Source: CAZPYT01 sp964590955 | GTDB taxonomy: Bacteria; Patescibacteriota; WWE3; UBA101185; UBA10185 | Assembly (NCBI GenBank): GCA_964590955.1 | Contig: CAZPYT010000009.1 | Span: forward strand, 1-36,810 | Direction of reading: 5' to 3' | Length of the DNA stretch: 36,810 nt | Shown: positions 9,195-17,744 of the stretch, one piece after another | Layout of the letters: the number at the start of each line of letters is the position of its first letter | Numbering within the stretch: position 1 is the stretch's first letter | Position numbers and translations under genes: made by a program | The notes under the pieces: generated by a model | The model's database searches: none | What the model saw: only the letters and a program-made list of their open reading frames with translations | What the model was told of the DNA's origin: nothing

Positions 9195-10424
9195 TTAGTT
9201 AAAAATCCTATATATAATTTTGCGAATTTTAAAAATCAAACTTTCTTTTTCTTTTATCAAAATTATAGTTCTGTTTGTATTGTCGTTTCGTGAAATAAAT
9301 GCGTTTTCTTTGTAACCGTCTGCACTGATGTTAAATAGCTCGCTGTCTTCGATATGCTTTACTTGGAAATTACCGTCAGAATCAGATGTTGTTGCAAAAT
9401 TATCATTACTTATTCCGGCACCTGCAATTGCCTGGCCAATTTCGTTTAAAACTTGTCCGGTAGAAATATATGGTGAGAAATATTTTTTAACAACTTCGAC
9501 TGCTTTTCTTGGTGTGTTGTCGTTTTTCCAAAGTTGCGTGCTGCCTCCAATATTTACCCAGTAATTTAGTCCGGTAAGATGCTTATTAGCGCTAAGTGTC
9601 TTCATTGTGCTGTCTAGCCATTCAGCTTGTTCATTTTCCGTCATATCACCATGAATATCCGGAATAGGCGCACCGACTTCTCCTAAAAAAACTTTTCCAC
9701 TGCTTATTGCTGCAATGATATCTATATCTTTGCTGAGATCCTCAGGTTTTTTTACATAATGATCTATTACAACCAAACCTCCCAGGGCTTTTGTAGTTTT
9801 TGCGTCCATGACAAGCTTAGCTACGTCTGCATTCATCGGATTAAAATTTGCTGAAACTTTAAGTCCTAAATTTGTGAAAGTTTTTTTAACCTCTACATAT
9901 TCATCTATCAAAAATTTTCTGTGCCTTTCAAGATTATCGTTATATCTTGGGTCTCCCGGCCCACCGTTTTCGCACTCAGGACATCCGCTAAATATGTCTC
10001 CGTCTAAAAAAATCTCGTTGTGTGTTTTTATAAATTCAACTGTTTTACCAATGTGTTCTTCTCTTGATATTTTTGGATAATCAAACCAGCCTTCCCACCC
10101 CGAAAAGTTCCCTCTAAACCAGACTTTTAGTTCATATTTTCTAGCGGAATTTACCCATTTTTCCAGAAAGGGAAAAAATTCTTCGTCGTATGGTGTAGCA
10201 ATTGCTACGTGTGTAGCTCCTGCTTCTGCAATATTTTTTACTTGTGCATCGATAGTTTCTTCAAAAGAAGCGCTTTTCAGTTTTTCTCGAGCGAGATCTC
10301 TCGAATATTTCATGGTATCAATTGATTGAATATCCCACCATGACGGTTTGTCTACAGCGGACACCTGTTTAGCCAGCAAAGCGTATAAAAAAATTGTAAT
10401 TGTCAGAAAAACCTGCATTAGCAA
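9195..10424 (-). CDS. Secreted TIM-barrel glycosidase-like protein with C-terminal carboxypeptidase-regulatory-like domain
   Basis: 409 residues. Residues 1-23 form a signal peptide ending VSA. Residues 29-315 look like a (beta/alpha)8 barrel of the GH-A clan type: AGATHVAIATPYD, a WFRGNF strand, and GEVG at 248-251, where E249 fits the catalytic nucleophile position. The acid/base residue is less obvious; candidates are in the E/D-rich 139-152 segment (DGDIFSGCPECE). Residues 321-392 form a small beta-sandwich like CarboxypepD_reg domains (GQVLNE...SDGNFQV...SADGYKENAF), and the C-terminus is basic (KIRKIIYRIFN). It is the last gene of the glycan operon, 13 nt after its upstream neighbour, suggesting that it trims or processes the polymer made by the other products. 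The GH family is not assigned; a non-catalytic barrel is possible. Confidence 0.72.
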   Translation of the reverse strand: MLMQVFLTITIFLYALLAKQVSAVDKPSWWDIQSIDTMKYSRDLAREKLKSASFEETIDAQVKNIAEAGATHVAIATPYDEEFFPFLEKWVNSARKYELKVWFRGNFSGWEGWFDYPKISREEHIGKTVEFIKTHNEIFLDGDIFSGCPECENGGPGDPRYNDNLERHRKFLIDEYVEVKKTFTNLGLKVSANFNPMNADVAKLVMDAKTTKALGGLVVIDHYVKKPEDLSKDIDIIAAISSGKVFLGEVGAPIPDIHGDMTENEQAEWLDSTMKTLSANKHLTGLNYWVNIGGSTQLWKNDNTPRKAVEVVKKYFSPYISTGQVLNEIGQAIAGAGISNDNFATTSDSDGNFQVKHIEDSELFNISADGYKENAFISRNDNTNRTIILIKEKESLIFKIRKIIYRIFN

Positions 10425-10437
10425 ATTATACCAATTC

Positions 10438-12105
10438 CTACTTCTGATTTTTAAACACAGGGTTAGTATTTAAGTTCTCCAAATATTCTTCTTTAAGTTC
10501 GTATATATCTGCAAACGGAAATGAATTTACCAAATCGTATTTTTCAAATCCGGCAGCATCTTTTACACCTTTAAACGTTGAGTCGTTGTCATCGTGAGTT
10601 CGCATAATAATCCAGCGTGCCCATCGATCAGGTAATGCCAAAGCACTTTCCCAGTATAAACCGGTACCTTCATGTATAAATCTGCTCATAGGCAATCCTG
10701 ATGAGAAAATTATTGCGTCGTGAGAAGCCGCAGAGATTAAAATAAAGCCTTTTTTGTTCGCAGCATTTTCTTTCAACCATCCGCTAACTTCTGAAACATT
10801 TTTTTGACTGGAACCGACTCTGGCATCGTCTATTGTTACTGCATCAAAACTTGTAAAGGCAAAAAAAGTGACAAGCAGAATCGAGCCAATTAGTGTTGCC
10901 CTAAGTTCAGAAAATTTACCAACAGCGTAGCCTATGAATACTGCAAGTGATGGCAATAGCATAACGCCGTATCTTACGTTGAACCATGTTTCTCCCGAAA
11001 GGCCCTGAATAAAAAGCACTGAATGTCCGAGATATAAAGCCAAAACATTAAATGCAAATGGTGCCATCAACACAGAAACTGAAATTCTGTTTTTTGGTGA
11101 AATTCTTTTATCCATGAAAAAAATAAGAGCTGAAATAAATCCTAAAACCAATAAATACGCGTTCGAATTGTAGGCGAGAGCATAAAAGTAAAATTTTAGT
11201 GAAAGTCCCAAATTATATTTTGTCTGCAATACCCCGGCAGCTTCAAGCTGATCCTGTTGGGCTTTTGCCGAGAATGGTCCAAAAGCGAAATAAAGAGGAT
11301 CTTTAAAGATTATTAGATTCCATAACAACCATAAGAAAATTCCAAAAGCTGCAAGTGTAAGAAACATCACAGTGATACCTTCTGTTTCAGTAATCTTTTG
11401 CTTGAGAGGTTTGTTTTCGTTTTCTTTGGTTACGAACAGTCTTGCTGCGACTAGTGCTGCGGCCCAAGCAAGTAAAAACCACCCGTCGTACCTGACTAAA
11501 GTCGAAAGCATTATCCAGAATGCACTCATGACTAGATTTAAGGTTGAATTGTCCTGAAACCATTTTATTAGGTATAAAGCTCCCGCGGTCATTGTAAAAA
11601 TCAAAAGAAGTTCAGTCATTGCAGTTGATTGCAGATATAAAATATTAATGTTTGAGGCAAAGATAAAAACACCGGTTAATCTGCCTATCAAAGGTACTTT
11701 TAAAAATTGAAGTGTTTTATAAATTAGAATTCCTGTAAGAACAAAAGAAATCATTGAAACTAGCGCACCTGCGAGACCGCTGTGCCACATAAAGTCATTC
11801 CATACTGTAAAGACCGCTAAAAGGTGCGGTAACGGTAGCCAAACACTGCCCAATTGAGCAAGCCCTGGCTTTAATCCTTCTACAACTCTTCTTGAGATGT
11901 CTAAGTGTGATCGGGCGTCATTGTATGCTAATCCCAAGCCATTGTTATAGTAATAAATAAAGTTGTAAATTGAAGTGATCAAAAGAGCTGCAGTTATAAT
12001 TAAGATTGCATGTTTTTCAAACAAGATCTGTAATGCGCTCAATCTACTTGTGTTGATTTTTAAAGAAATATTTAATTGTTTTTCAAAATTCTTTTTAAAA
12101 ATCAT
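10438..12105 (-). CDS. Multi-spanning GT-C type glycosyltransferase (PMT/GT39-like)
   Basis: 555 residues with about eleven hydrophobic segments. The first extracytoplasmic loop carries an acidic motif next to a basic residue (YNDARSHLDISRR, about 80-92), as in GT39/GT-C enzymes that use polyprenyl-phosphate sugars. A later TAMTELL motif matches the conserved loop of this family. The C-terminal 130 residues form a soluble domain (GWLKENAANKKGF, DDARVGSS). It would transfer a sugar to the polymer or a protein on the outer face of the membrane. Its start overlaps the preceding gene by 4 bp (ATGA). Donor and acceptor cannot be read from sequence. Confidence 0.72.
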   Translation of the reverse strand: MIFKKNFEKQLNISLKINTSRLSALQILFEKHAILIITAALLITSIYNFIYYYNNGLGLAYNDARSHLDISRRVVEGLKPGLAQLGSVWLPLPHLLAVFTVWNDFMWHSGLAGALVSMISFVLTGILIYKTLQFLKVPLIGRLTGVFIFASNINILYLQSTAMTELLLIFTMTAGALYLIKWFQDNSTLNLVMSAFWIMLSTLVRYDGWFLLAWAAALVAARLFVTKENENKPLKQKITETEGITVMFLTLAAFGIFLWLLWNLIIFKDPLYFAFGPFSAKAQQDQLEAAGVLQTKYNLGLSLKFYFYALAYNSNAYLLVLGFISALIFFMDKRISPKNRISVSVLMAPFAFNVLALYLGHSVLFIQGLSGETWFNVRYGVMLLPSLAVFIGYAVGKFSELRATLIGSILLVTFFAFTSFDAVTIDDARVGSSQKNVSEVSGWLKENAANKKGFILISAASHDAIIFSSGLPMSRFIHEGTGLYWESALALPDRWARWIIMRTHDDNDSTFKGVKDAAGFEKYDLVNSFPFADIYELKEEYLENLNTNPVFKNQK

Positions 12106-13736
12106 TTAAATTTAAATTTTATTTTTGGTAATTTAATAAATCTCAGCTCAGCTTTTTTTGAAATTGTATTTAGCCCAATCAATAATAAACCAATTACGGC
12201 AAGAGTTTTAAATATCAAATCAAAAAATCCCCATGCCGACATATATTTGTTTGCGTAAGCATTAAAAAGGTATGATTTAGAGATATTTTGGTTTAGTAGT
12301 CCTTCTGCTCTTTTGTAATTAAATTTTTCTTCTTTACCGCTGAGTTTTTCAAGCTGTAATACTTGAATTTTAGGTGGAATCGCTGACGTTGTAACTGCTC
12401 CTAGCGTATTTACTCTCAACGAAAATATTAAAAGGGCGGCAATTATAAGATTAATCACAATTCTTCCCTGAAACTTTTTAAAGCCTATTCCAATAAATAT
12501 TGATAAAAGTGCATAAAGCGGATTCATATATCTGGAACCAAAAGCCCAGCCTCCCCATGGATCGCCCCACATTGAGTAGAGTAGGATAATCACCAAAATA
12601 ACATTCCATATAGTAGCCGCAATTTTTTTATCAATTTCATTTTTGGAAATCAAATAGCCGATAATTCCCAAAAAAATGATTGGTGTGAAATGAAGCATAC
12701 CCCTATCAGGACTGAATATATGAATATAAAACCCGTTTAATAAATGTCTTGTCTTAAAAAATCTGACCGGGTCTTTTTTTTCGTTTGTACCTGAAAGTAA
12801 AGTCTTTGCATTGTCTTTTGTCAGCTTTACTTCTTTAACAGGCAACCCCAGACTATCTATCTGTTTTACACTTTCCAGAGATCCTGATAGTTTTAGGTAG
12901 TCACCGTTTACTTCTTTGTTGTATGTCATAAAAATAAAAAGTGGAATTGCCACTGCTGCAATCGACAAGATATGCATTGGGTTTATATTTATTTTTATAT
13001 ATCCATCCTTTCTTTCGGTTTTTATCATTTCAAATATTGCTGCAGCTCCTATAGGAAACATGAAAAAAAGATTAGGGTTATCAACAGCCACTGAAAGTCC
13101 GAAAACAAAAAATATTAGGTAATATCCAAGCGCATTTTTTGAAGTAATTAAGAGATATAGTGAGTATAAAATTAAAAACGTTGAAATATGGTGTTGATAT
13201 AAATTGACAGCGTAAGAAAAGGCCGGGGTAGCGAATAAAAATACGAATGCAGCGAAAAAGCTTCCTAGTTTGTTTGCACCGAGAAGTCTGCTTAGCTTTA
13301 TTATTAAAGCGACATTTAAAAGTGCGAATACTGCAACTACTGCGTATGTACCTACCTGAGCAATATCATAATGCTTTCCAATAATATAACCGGGGAGTGT
13401 GATTAAGGATAACCCGGGTGCAAATAATGACATATAGGCACCATCCTTAAATCCGACATCAGGTGCTGAAAATTTTGCAATTTCCGGTGAGTAAAAGAAC
13501 GTCTTGTTTTCAATCACAGAAAATATTAGAGCGAATCGTCCTCGTTCCGGAGACAGTTCAAAAGGTCCGCTTTCTTTCCATTCTAATGAGTTTAGATCTG
13601 ATTCTTTGGGATTGCCGGGAATTCCTCTTAGGGTAGCAGCTAAAATAATTGCTGAAATAAGGATAAAAAGGACAAATACAATTTTGCTATACTCACTTTT
13701 TCTTTTATTTAAATGTATTCGTCCAAAAATGCTCAT
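12102..13736 (-). CDS. Multi-spanning membrane protein, GT-C/GT39-like glycosyltransferase candidate
   Basis: 544 residues with about ten to twelve membrane segments. WGDPWGGWAFGSRYMNPL and FSPDRGMLHFTPI resemble the conserved late loops of bacterial dolichol-phosphate-mannosyltransferase-like membrane proteins. A large non-membrane loop (about residues 270-330, Lys/Asp-rich) separates the two halves. The first external loop has SLEWKESGPFELSPERGRF, with acidic residues but no clear D-x-D or D-x-E. It overlaps the deacetylase upstream by 4 bp and the next GT-C gene by 4 bp. The two successive GT-C-like proteins probably act on the same glycan. A polymerase or ligase role is equally possible. 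Confidence 0.62.
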   Translation of the reverse strand: MSIFGRIHLNKRKSEYSKIVFVLFILISAIILAATLRGIPGNPKESDLNSLEWKESGPFELSPERGRFALIFSVIENKTFFYSPEIAKFSAPDVGFKDGAYMSLFAPGLSLITLPGYIIGKHYDIAQVGTYAVVAVFALLNVALIIKLSRLLGANKLGSFFAAFVFLFATPAFSYAVNLYQHHISTFLILYSLYLLITSKNALGYYLIFFVFGLSVAVDNPNLFFMFPIGAAAIFEMIKTERKDGYIKININPMHILSIAAVAIPLFIFMTYNKEVNGDYLKLSGSLESVKQIDSLGLPVKEVKLTKDNAKTLLSGTNEKKDPVRFFKTRHLLNGFYIHIFSPDRGMLHFTPIIFLGIIGYLISKNEIDKKIAATIWNVILVIILLYSMWGDPWGGWAFGSRYMNPLYALLSIFIGIGFKKFQGRIVINLIIAALLIFSLRVNTLGAVTTSAIPPKIQVLQLEKLSGKEEKFNYKRAEGLLNQNISKSYLFNAYANKYMSAWGFFDLIFKTLAVIGLLLIGLNTISKKAELRFIKLPKIKFKFK

Positions 13737-14533
13737 GATTGTTGTTCTCCTTCTAAAGAGTTTCGAAAGTATACACTTCTTATGTGAGTAGATAAAGGCA
13801 ATGGTAATGATTTAAATTCGCTTAATGTATGTGTATGCATTATGCCCACTCTTGGAATTGCATACCGGTTTGTGTCTTTTGAAATGAGTTTATGGTCCAT
13901 AGAGAATGCAAGCTTATACCCCGAATTTTTAACTTTATCTAAAATCCTATGGGTATAGGCTCCTTTTGGATAAGCAAAATAATTTATTTCGATATTCAGT
14001 GCGTTTTCTAATGTTTGTTTTGCAGTATTAATTTCGTAGTCTAATTCTTTGTCTGAAAGCTTAAGCATATCCGCATGGCTATCTGTGTGGCAGCCAACTA
14101 CCCAGCCATTTTTATGCAGTTTTATAATATCTTCTTTTGTAAGCAATTCCAGATTGTTATCCAGTTCTTTACGATTTGCGTTTTGGGGGTTTGCTAAAAC
14201 AAATACAGCAGGTTTGATATTTTTTACTGCAAGAAAATCCACTGTACTTAATACTGTTTTGTATCCGTCGTCAAATGTTACAACAAAAAATGGTTTTGTT
14301 GCCTCTTTTTCCCCCATTAAGTATTTTTCCAGATCAGCGACTGTCCAGGGTTCATAATTTTCAAGCATGAAGTTTATCTGTTGAATAAACTTTTGTTTGG
14401 AAATACTAAAATCCCAATTTTTTTCATCAATACTGTGATAACACAAAACAACCCCACTTATTTGATGTCCGAAAATCTTTGAAACTAGCAAAGTTAAGTT
14501 ATAAATGATTGTTCTTAGAAAATTTTTAATCAT
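13733..14533 (-). CDS. Polysaccharide deacetylase (NodB-fold, carbohydrate esterase 4)
   Basis: 266 residues, usual length for a single NodB domain behind an N-terminal hydrophobic anchor (5-21). The conserved motifs are present: TFDDGY at 86-91 (D88 catalytic base, D89 metal ligand), H149-T-D-S-H153 (the H-x3-H metal pair) and FAYPKGAY (186-193). It would remove N-acetyl groups from hexosamines of the polymer, or from peptidoglycan, at the cell surface. It overlaps the preceding GT2 by 8 bp and the following gene by 4 bp, so it belongs firmly to the glycan operon. The conserved late His motif is less clear (MHTHTLS near 233-239). Confidence 0.88.
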   Translation of the reverse strand: MIKNFLRTIIYNLTLLVSKIFGHQISGVVLCYHSIDEKNWDFSISKQKFIQQINFMLENYEPWTVADLEKYLMGEKEATKPFFVVTFDDGYKTVLSTVDFLAVKNIKPAVFVLANPQNANRKELDNNLELLTKEDIIKLHKNGWVVGCHTDSHADMLKLSDKELDYEINTAKQTLENALNIEINYFAYPKGAYTHRILDKVKNSGYKLAFSMDHKLISKDTNRYAIPRVGIMHTHTLSEFKSLPLPLSTHIRSVYFRNSLEGEQQS

Positions 14534-15440
14534 GTTTTTTTCTCGCTGTCTTTGAACTTTTTGCAGATTCCCATGCTTTTGGAATTTCTGCGTATCTATA
14601 TCTTACTGCACTTGATAAATATATTGCTAAATAACCGGCGCACAAAATCGGATGTTTAACAGCGGTTTTTAATATAATGCCGACAGTTTTTAGAAGCGGA
14701 AGTTCATATTGGCTTTTAACGAAATCTGCACCGAAATAGAATTTCATGTTTTCTTTTGCTTTAAGGTATCTCAAATTCTGTCTTTTATAATCAGTAAAAT
14801 TGTTGGATAGGCTGTAATTTACATAAATATCTTTTACATATTTATATTTATTACCGGACTTTATGCAGTATAAATAAGAAAACGCATCTTCTCCGGGCCC
14901 CTCAATAAACTTAATCTTCTTGTATAAATTTTTAGAAAAGGCTCTTGCAGGACCATGGCATGTATAAACATTGTTTCCTTCTTTTACTGCCTCAAAAACC
15001 TCGTTCTTTATTTTCATACTGATACTTACTGCGCGCTCTACCAAAGATTCCGGAGTATTTTCGACTATTTTGCATGAAGTTAAATCTACACCCTCTTTTG
15101 CTACCGGCATTATAAGTTTTTCAATAAATTTTTTGTTGTCTATTTGAATATCAGCATTAAGTAATACCACAATGTCTGATTCTGCTTTTTCGAAAATTTC
15201 ATTTTGTCTTGCAGGGTGTCCTATTGTTTCCGCATTTTCAATTAATTCCACATTTTGCAGATTTTTTGACCTTACAATTTTATTTGTATTATCAGTACTT
15301 CCGTCTGAATTGATTAGAATTTTTACAAGTTGAAAATTACTAATGTCTTGATTCACAAGATTATCCAGAAGATATCCAATATTTGCTTCTTCGTTATATG
15401 CAGGTATTCCGACTGTGACTGTAGGTAATTTATTTTTCAT
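14526..15440 (-). CDS. Family 2 glycosyltransferase
   Basis: 304 residues. GT-A fold with the N-terminal signature VGIPAYNEEANI (10-21) and NSDGSTDNT (44-52). The metal-binding D-x-D position reads N-A-D (95-97), a conservative departure. ED at 179-180 region (GPGEDAF) gives the late acidic motif. Residues about 248-275 are hydrophobic and could attach the enzyme to the membrane. It probably adds a sugar to a lipid-linked intermediate in the cytoplasm. It overlaps kinase gene 15430-16299 by 11 bp and the deacetylase by 8 bp. The basic tail (KSSKTARKKHD) is unremarkable. Confidence 0.85.
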   Translation of the reverse strand: MKNKLPTVTVGIPAYNEEANIGYLLDNLVNQDISNFQLVKILINSDGSTDNTNKIVRSKNLQNVELIENAETIGHPARQNEIFEKAESDIVVLLNADIQIDNKKFIEKLIMPVAKEGVDLTSCKIVENTPESLVERAVSISMKIKNEVFEAVKEGNNVYTCHGPARAFSKNLYKKIKFIEGPGEDAFSYLYCIKSGNKYKYVKDIYVNYSLSNNFTDYKRQNLRYLKAKENMKFYFGADFVKSQYELPLLKTVGIILKTAVKHPILCAGYLAIYLSSAVRYRYAEIPKAWESAKSSKTARKKHD

Positions 15441-16299
15441 TAAAATACTCCAGTAAACTATTATCCCTTAATCTTCTCGGATCACCGTCTTTAATATTTT
15501 GGTTGAAAAGTACCAGAGTTCTATAAGCCAGTAGAGGCTTGATCAACCACTTTTTATTATCCAGTGTGTTGAGTAGTTTTGTACGAATATGAGTATCATT
15601 CCAGTGTACTGATAAAGGTGTGATTACGTTATATTCGGCAATACCTATTCCGCATTCTTCCCAGTCGGTAAGGTATATCGTGCGTGCATCCACTATTATA
15701 TTGCTCGCATTGATGTCTGCGTGAACGAGATATTTTGAATCCGATACTTTAAATAAATCTTTTAGGCTGACTGCTACCCTAATCAAGCTTACTGTTTTTT
15801 TTCGGCATTTTATGATTGCGCGCACCAATCTTGGTAATGCCTCTCTAAGTATTTTACCTTTGCTGTAAGTTTTCAAATATTTATCAATTGCCGAAAAATT
15901 TATGTGCTTGTTTAACTTTAGTACTAGTTCATAAGTTTTCTCTAATATTTTTGCCTGATCCTGTGAGGAAAGTGACAAGGCGTTTTTGCCTTTAATATTT
16001 TTTGTAAGAAGTATCAAAAATCCCTCCTCATCTATGATTTTTTCAACTTTTGGAATTATTATTCTATACTCACCGCATGTAACTTTTTTACCTTGTGTAA
16101 TTTCGCCCAAAATTTTTGTAACCTCAGCTTCTGCAATTAATGATTTGTATTTGTAGTTTTTTGCATTTTTTACAGCCTTTATAAAAAATTCATTGTTGTT
16201 TTTGTTTTTTACAACACAGTGATATCTACCGAATGAATCTTCACTTATTTTTGCAGTTAATATGTAACCATTATTTTTTAAGACTTTTTCAAGTGTCAT
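15430..16299 (-). CDS. APH-fold small-molecule or glycan kinase (second of tandem pair)
   Basis: 289 residues. The catalytic loop LVHADINASNI has H193, D195 (base) and N200, followed by TDWEE, where D212 fits the metal-binding Asp of the DFG position. FIKAVKN (39-45) may supply the ATP-binding lysine. This is the aminoglycoside phosphotransferase/choline kinase superfamily, which includes LPS core kinases. It begins one base after the stop of the related kinase 16301-17155. Between a GT4/acetyltransferase pair and a GT2, it most likely phosphorylates a sugar of the polymer or its precursor. The substrate is inferred from context only. Confidence 0.72.
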   Translation of the reverse strand: MTLEKVLKNNGYILTAKISEDSFGRYHCVVKNKNNNEFFIKAVKNAKNYKYKSLIAEAEVTKILGEITQGKKVTCGEYRIIIPKVEKIIDEEGFLILLTKNIKGKNALSLSSQDQAKILEKTYELVLKLNKHINFSAIDKYLKTYSKGKILREALPRLVRAIIKCRKKTVSLIRVAVSLKDLFKVSDSKYLVHADINASNIIVDARTIYLTDWEECGIGIAEYNVITPLSVHWNDTHIRTKLLNTLDNKKWLIKPLLAYRTLVLFNQNIKDGDPRRLRDNSLLEYFNEK

Positions 16300-16300
16300 A

Positions 16301-17155
16301 TTAAATTTCCCGTAAGATACTTTGCATTTTATCGAGATAAAATTTATTTTGTTTGGAATTTTTATACACTTTGCACAATCTTTGCATTAAGTTATATAGA
16401 ACAAAGGATTTTAGAATCAAAATTTCGTCGTCATTATATTTTTTTAGTATTATTTTCTCAAGTGCTTTTGAAAATTGTTTATCTTGCCAGTTTGAATTTA
16501 AAACCTGAGCGGCATTAAGGTATTTATTTCCTGCGTAGGCGTCATGCAAATCGATTAACGCAACTTTGCCGGATTTTAAAATCATTATATTTGAGCTGTT
16601 TATGTCGCCGTGGCATAAAGTAGTAGCTTTAAGTCTCAGCCAAAATTCTTCATAGGATGCCAGCTTGAAAAAGGAATTAACAAGAAGCCTGATGTGCGCT
16701 CTATTGTAATAAATATTCTTTATTAGAAAGTAGGGTAATGACATGACAAGATACAGGCCCGTTTTTTTCGAAAAGTTTTTTTCAATTTTGCACTGATCTA
16801 GTGCATCGAGCACTTTAATGTAATTTTGTGCTTTTTCTTCTGAGCTTAAGTCTTTAATGTCAACTGCGTCTTCAAAATATTGTGAAACAAGCGCATATTT
16901 ATTTTCCACGTTAACTATCTGCATAGGTTTTGCGGCTGTTATTTTCGCTTTATTTAGTTGATTATATAAAAATTGTTGCTTTGAAAACTCTTTAGCCGCT
17001 GTTCTTTTTTTATCAAACAATTTAGCAAAGACCTTCACATTACTTTTGTGATTTAAATACACTGCTTTAAGGGTACTGCTTTGTCCTTTATCAAGTCTGC
17101 AGTGAAGCGCGTATTCAGAAATTGTTTTAGGAAAATTACTAGACAACTTTTCCAA
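16301..17155 (-). CDS. APH-fold small-molecule or glycan kinase (first of tandem pair)
   Basis: 284 residues from a TTG at 17155, which overlaps the acetyltransferase end by 17 bp and follows a run of six G that may serve as ribosome site. The catalytic loop CHGDINSSNIM has H182, D184 and N189, and IDLHD supplies the second metal Asp (D202). KVFAKLFDKK (41-50) may hold the ATP lysine. Same superfamily and same length as its downstream neighbour but clearly diverged, so an old duplication or two separate acquisitions. A role in phosphorylating the glycan is inferred from the operon. Confidence 0.7.
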   Translation of the reverse strand: MEKLSSNFPKTISEYALHCRLDKGQSSTLKAVYLNHKSNVKVFAKLFDKKRTAAKEFSKQQFLYNQLNKAKITAAKPMQIVNVENKYALVSQYFEDAVDIKDLSSEEKAQNYIKVLDALDQCKIEKNFSKKTGLYLVMSLPYFLIKNIYYNRAHIRLLVNSFFKLASYEEFWLRLKATTLCHGDINSSNIMILKSGKVALIDLHDAYAGNKYLNAAQVLNSNWQDKQFSKALEKIILKKYNDDEILILKSFVLYNLMQRLCKVYKNSKQNKFYLDKMQSILREI

Positions 17156-17744
17156 CCCCCCATTTCTTCCAGCTAATTTTGTGTTTATTAAAATTCTCTA
17201 AATTTATTTTTGCAGCTTTATTTCTTGTATTTTCGTCAAACCTGTATTTGATATGTTTTGCAGGAACTCCCCCTGAAACAGAATAAGGTTCCACATTTTT
17301 TGTTACCACTGCTCCTGCGGCAACAATTGCCCCTCTTTTTATAGTAGTGCCCGAAAGAATTGTCGCATTTGCGCCTATCCAGACATCGTCTTCTATTGTT
17401 ATTCCTGTTTTTTCATAGCTATTTTCCAGAATCATCGGTTTTTTCCAGTTTGAACTTTTATGATTTTGCGCTATAAGTGTCACATTAGGCCCAATCATTA
17501 CATAATTCCCGATTTTAATTTCGCTTTCAGTTGTTATCATGTCGCATCCCTTGTTAATGTATACGTGGTGGCCTATTGTTACGTTATAGGGTTCCACGAT
17601 ATGTGCCCTATAAATTTGAGTGAATTTTCCTAAGCTTCTCAATTTCAATTTTAAACTATACATATAGATATCTTGTTTAATACTGAAAATGGCGTGATAT
17701 ATAGTTTGGTATATGGGTATTAACTTATATATTAATTTTTTCAT
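17139..17744 (-). CDS. Hexapeptide-repeat O-acetyltransferase
   Basis: About 201 residues from the ATG at 17744 (MKKLIYKLIP). A longer reading from 17819 is open, but it would overlap the preceding GT4 gene by 95 bp and opens with an unusual Lys/Cys-rich stretch, so I prefer the inner start, with a 20-bp overlap. The left-handed beta-helix is plain: repeated I-G/I-x-x-x-V units such as VTIGHHVYINKG, IKIGNYVMIGPNVT and VWIGANATILSGT. A His in IAQNHKS fits the catalytic histidine of the maltose/galactoside acetyltransferase group, and GGVPAKHIKYR is the usual C-terminal signature. It would O-acetylate a sugar of the polymer using acetyl-CoA. Confidence 0.86.
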   Translation of the reverse strand: MKKLIYKLIPIYQTIYHAIFSIKQDIYMYSLKLKLRSLGKFTQIYRAHIVEPYNVTIGHHVYINKGCDMITTESEIKIGNYVMIGPNVTLIAQNHKSSNWKKPMILENSYEKTGITIEDDVWIGANATILSGTTIKRGAIVAAGAVVTKNVEPYSVSGGVPAKHIKYRFDENTRNKAAKINLENFNKHKISWKKWGVGKVV

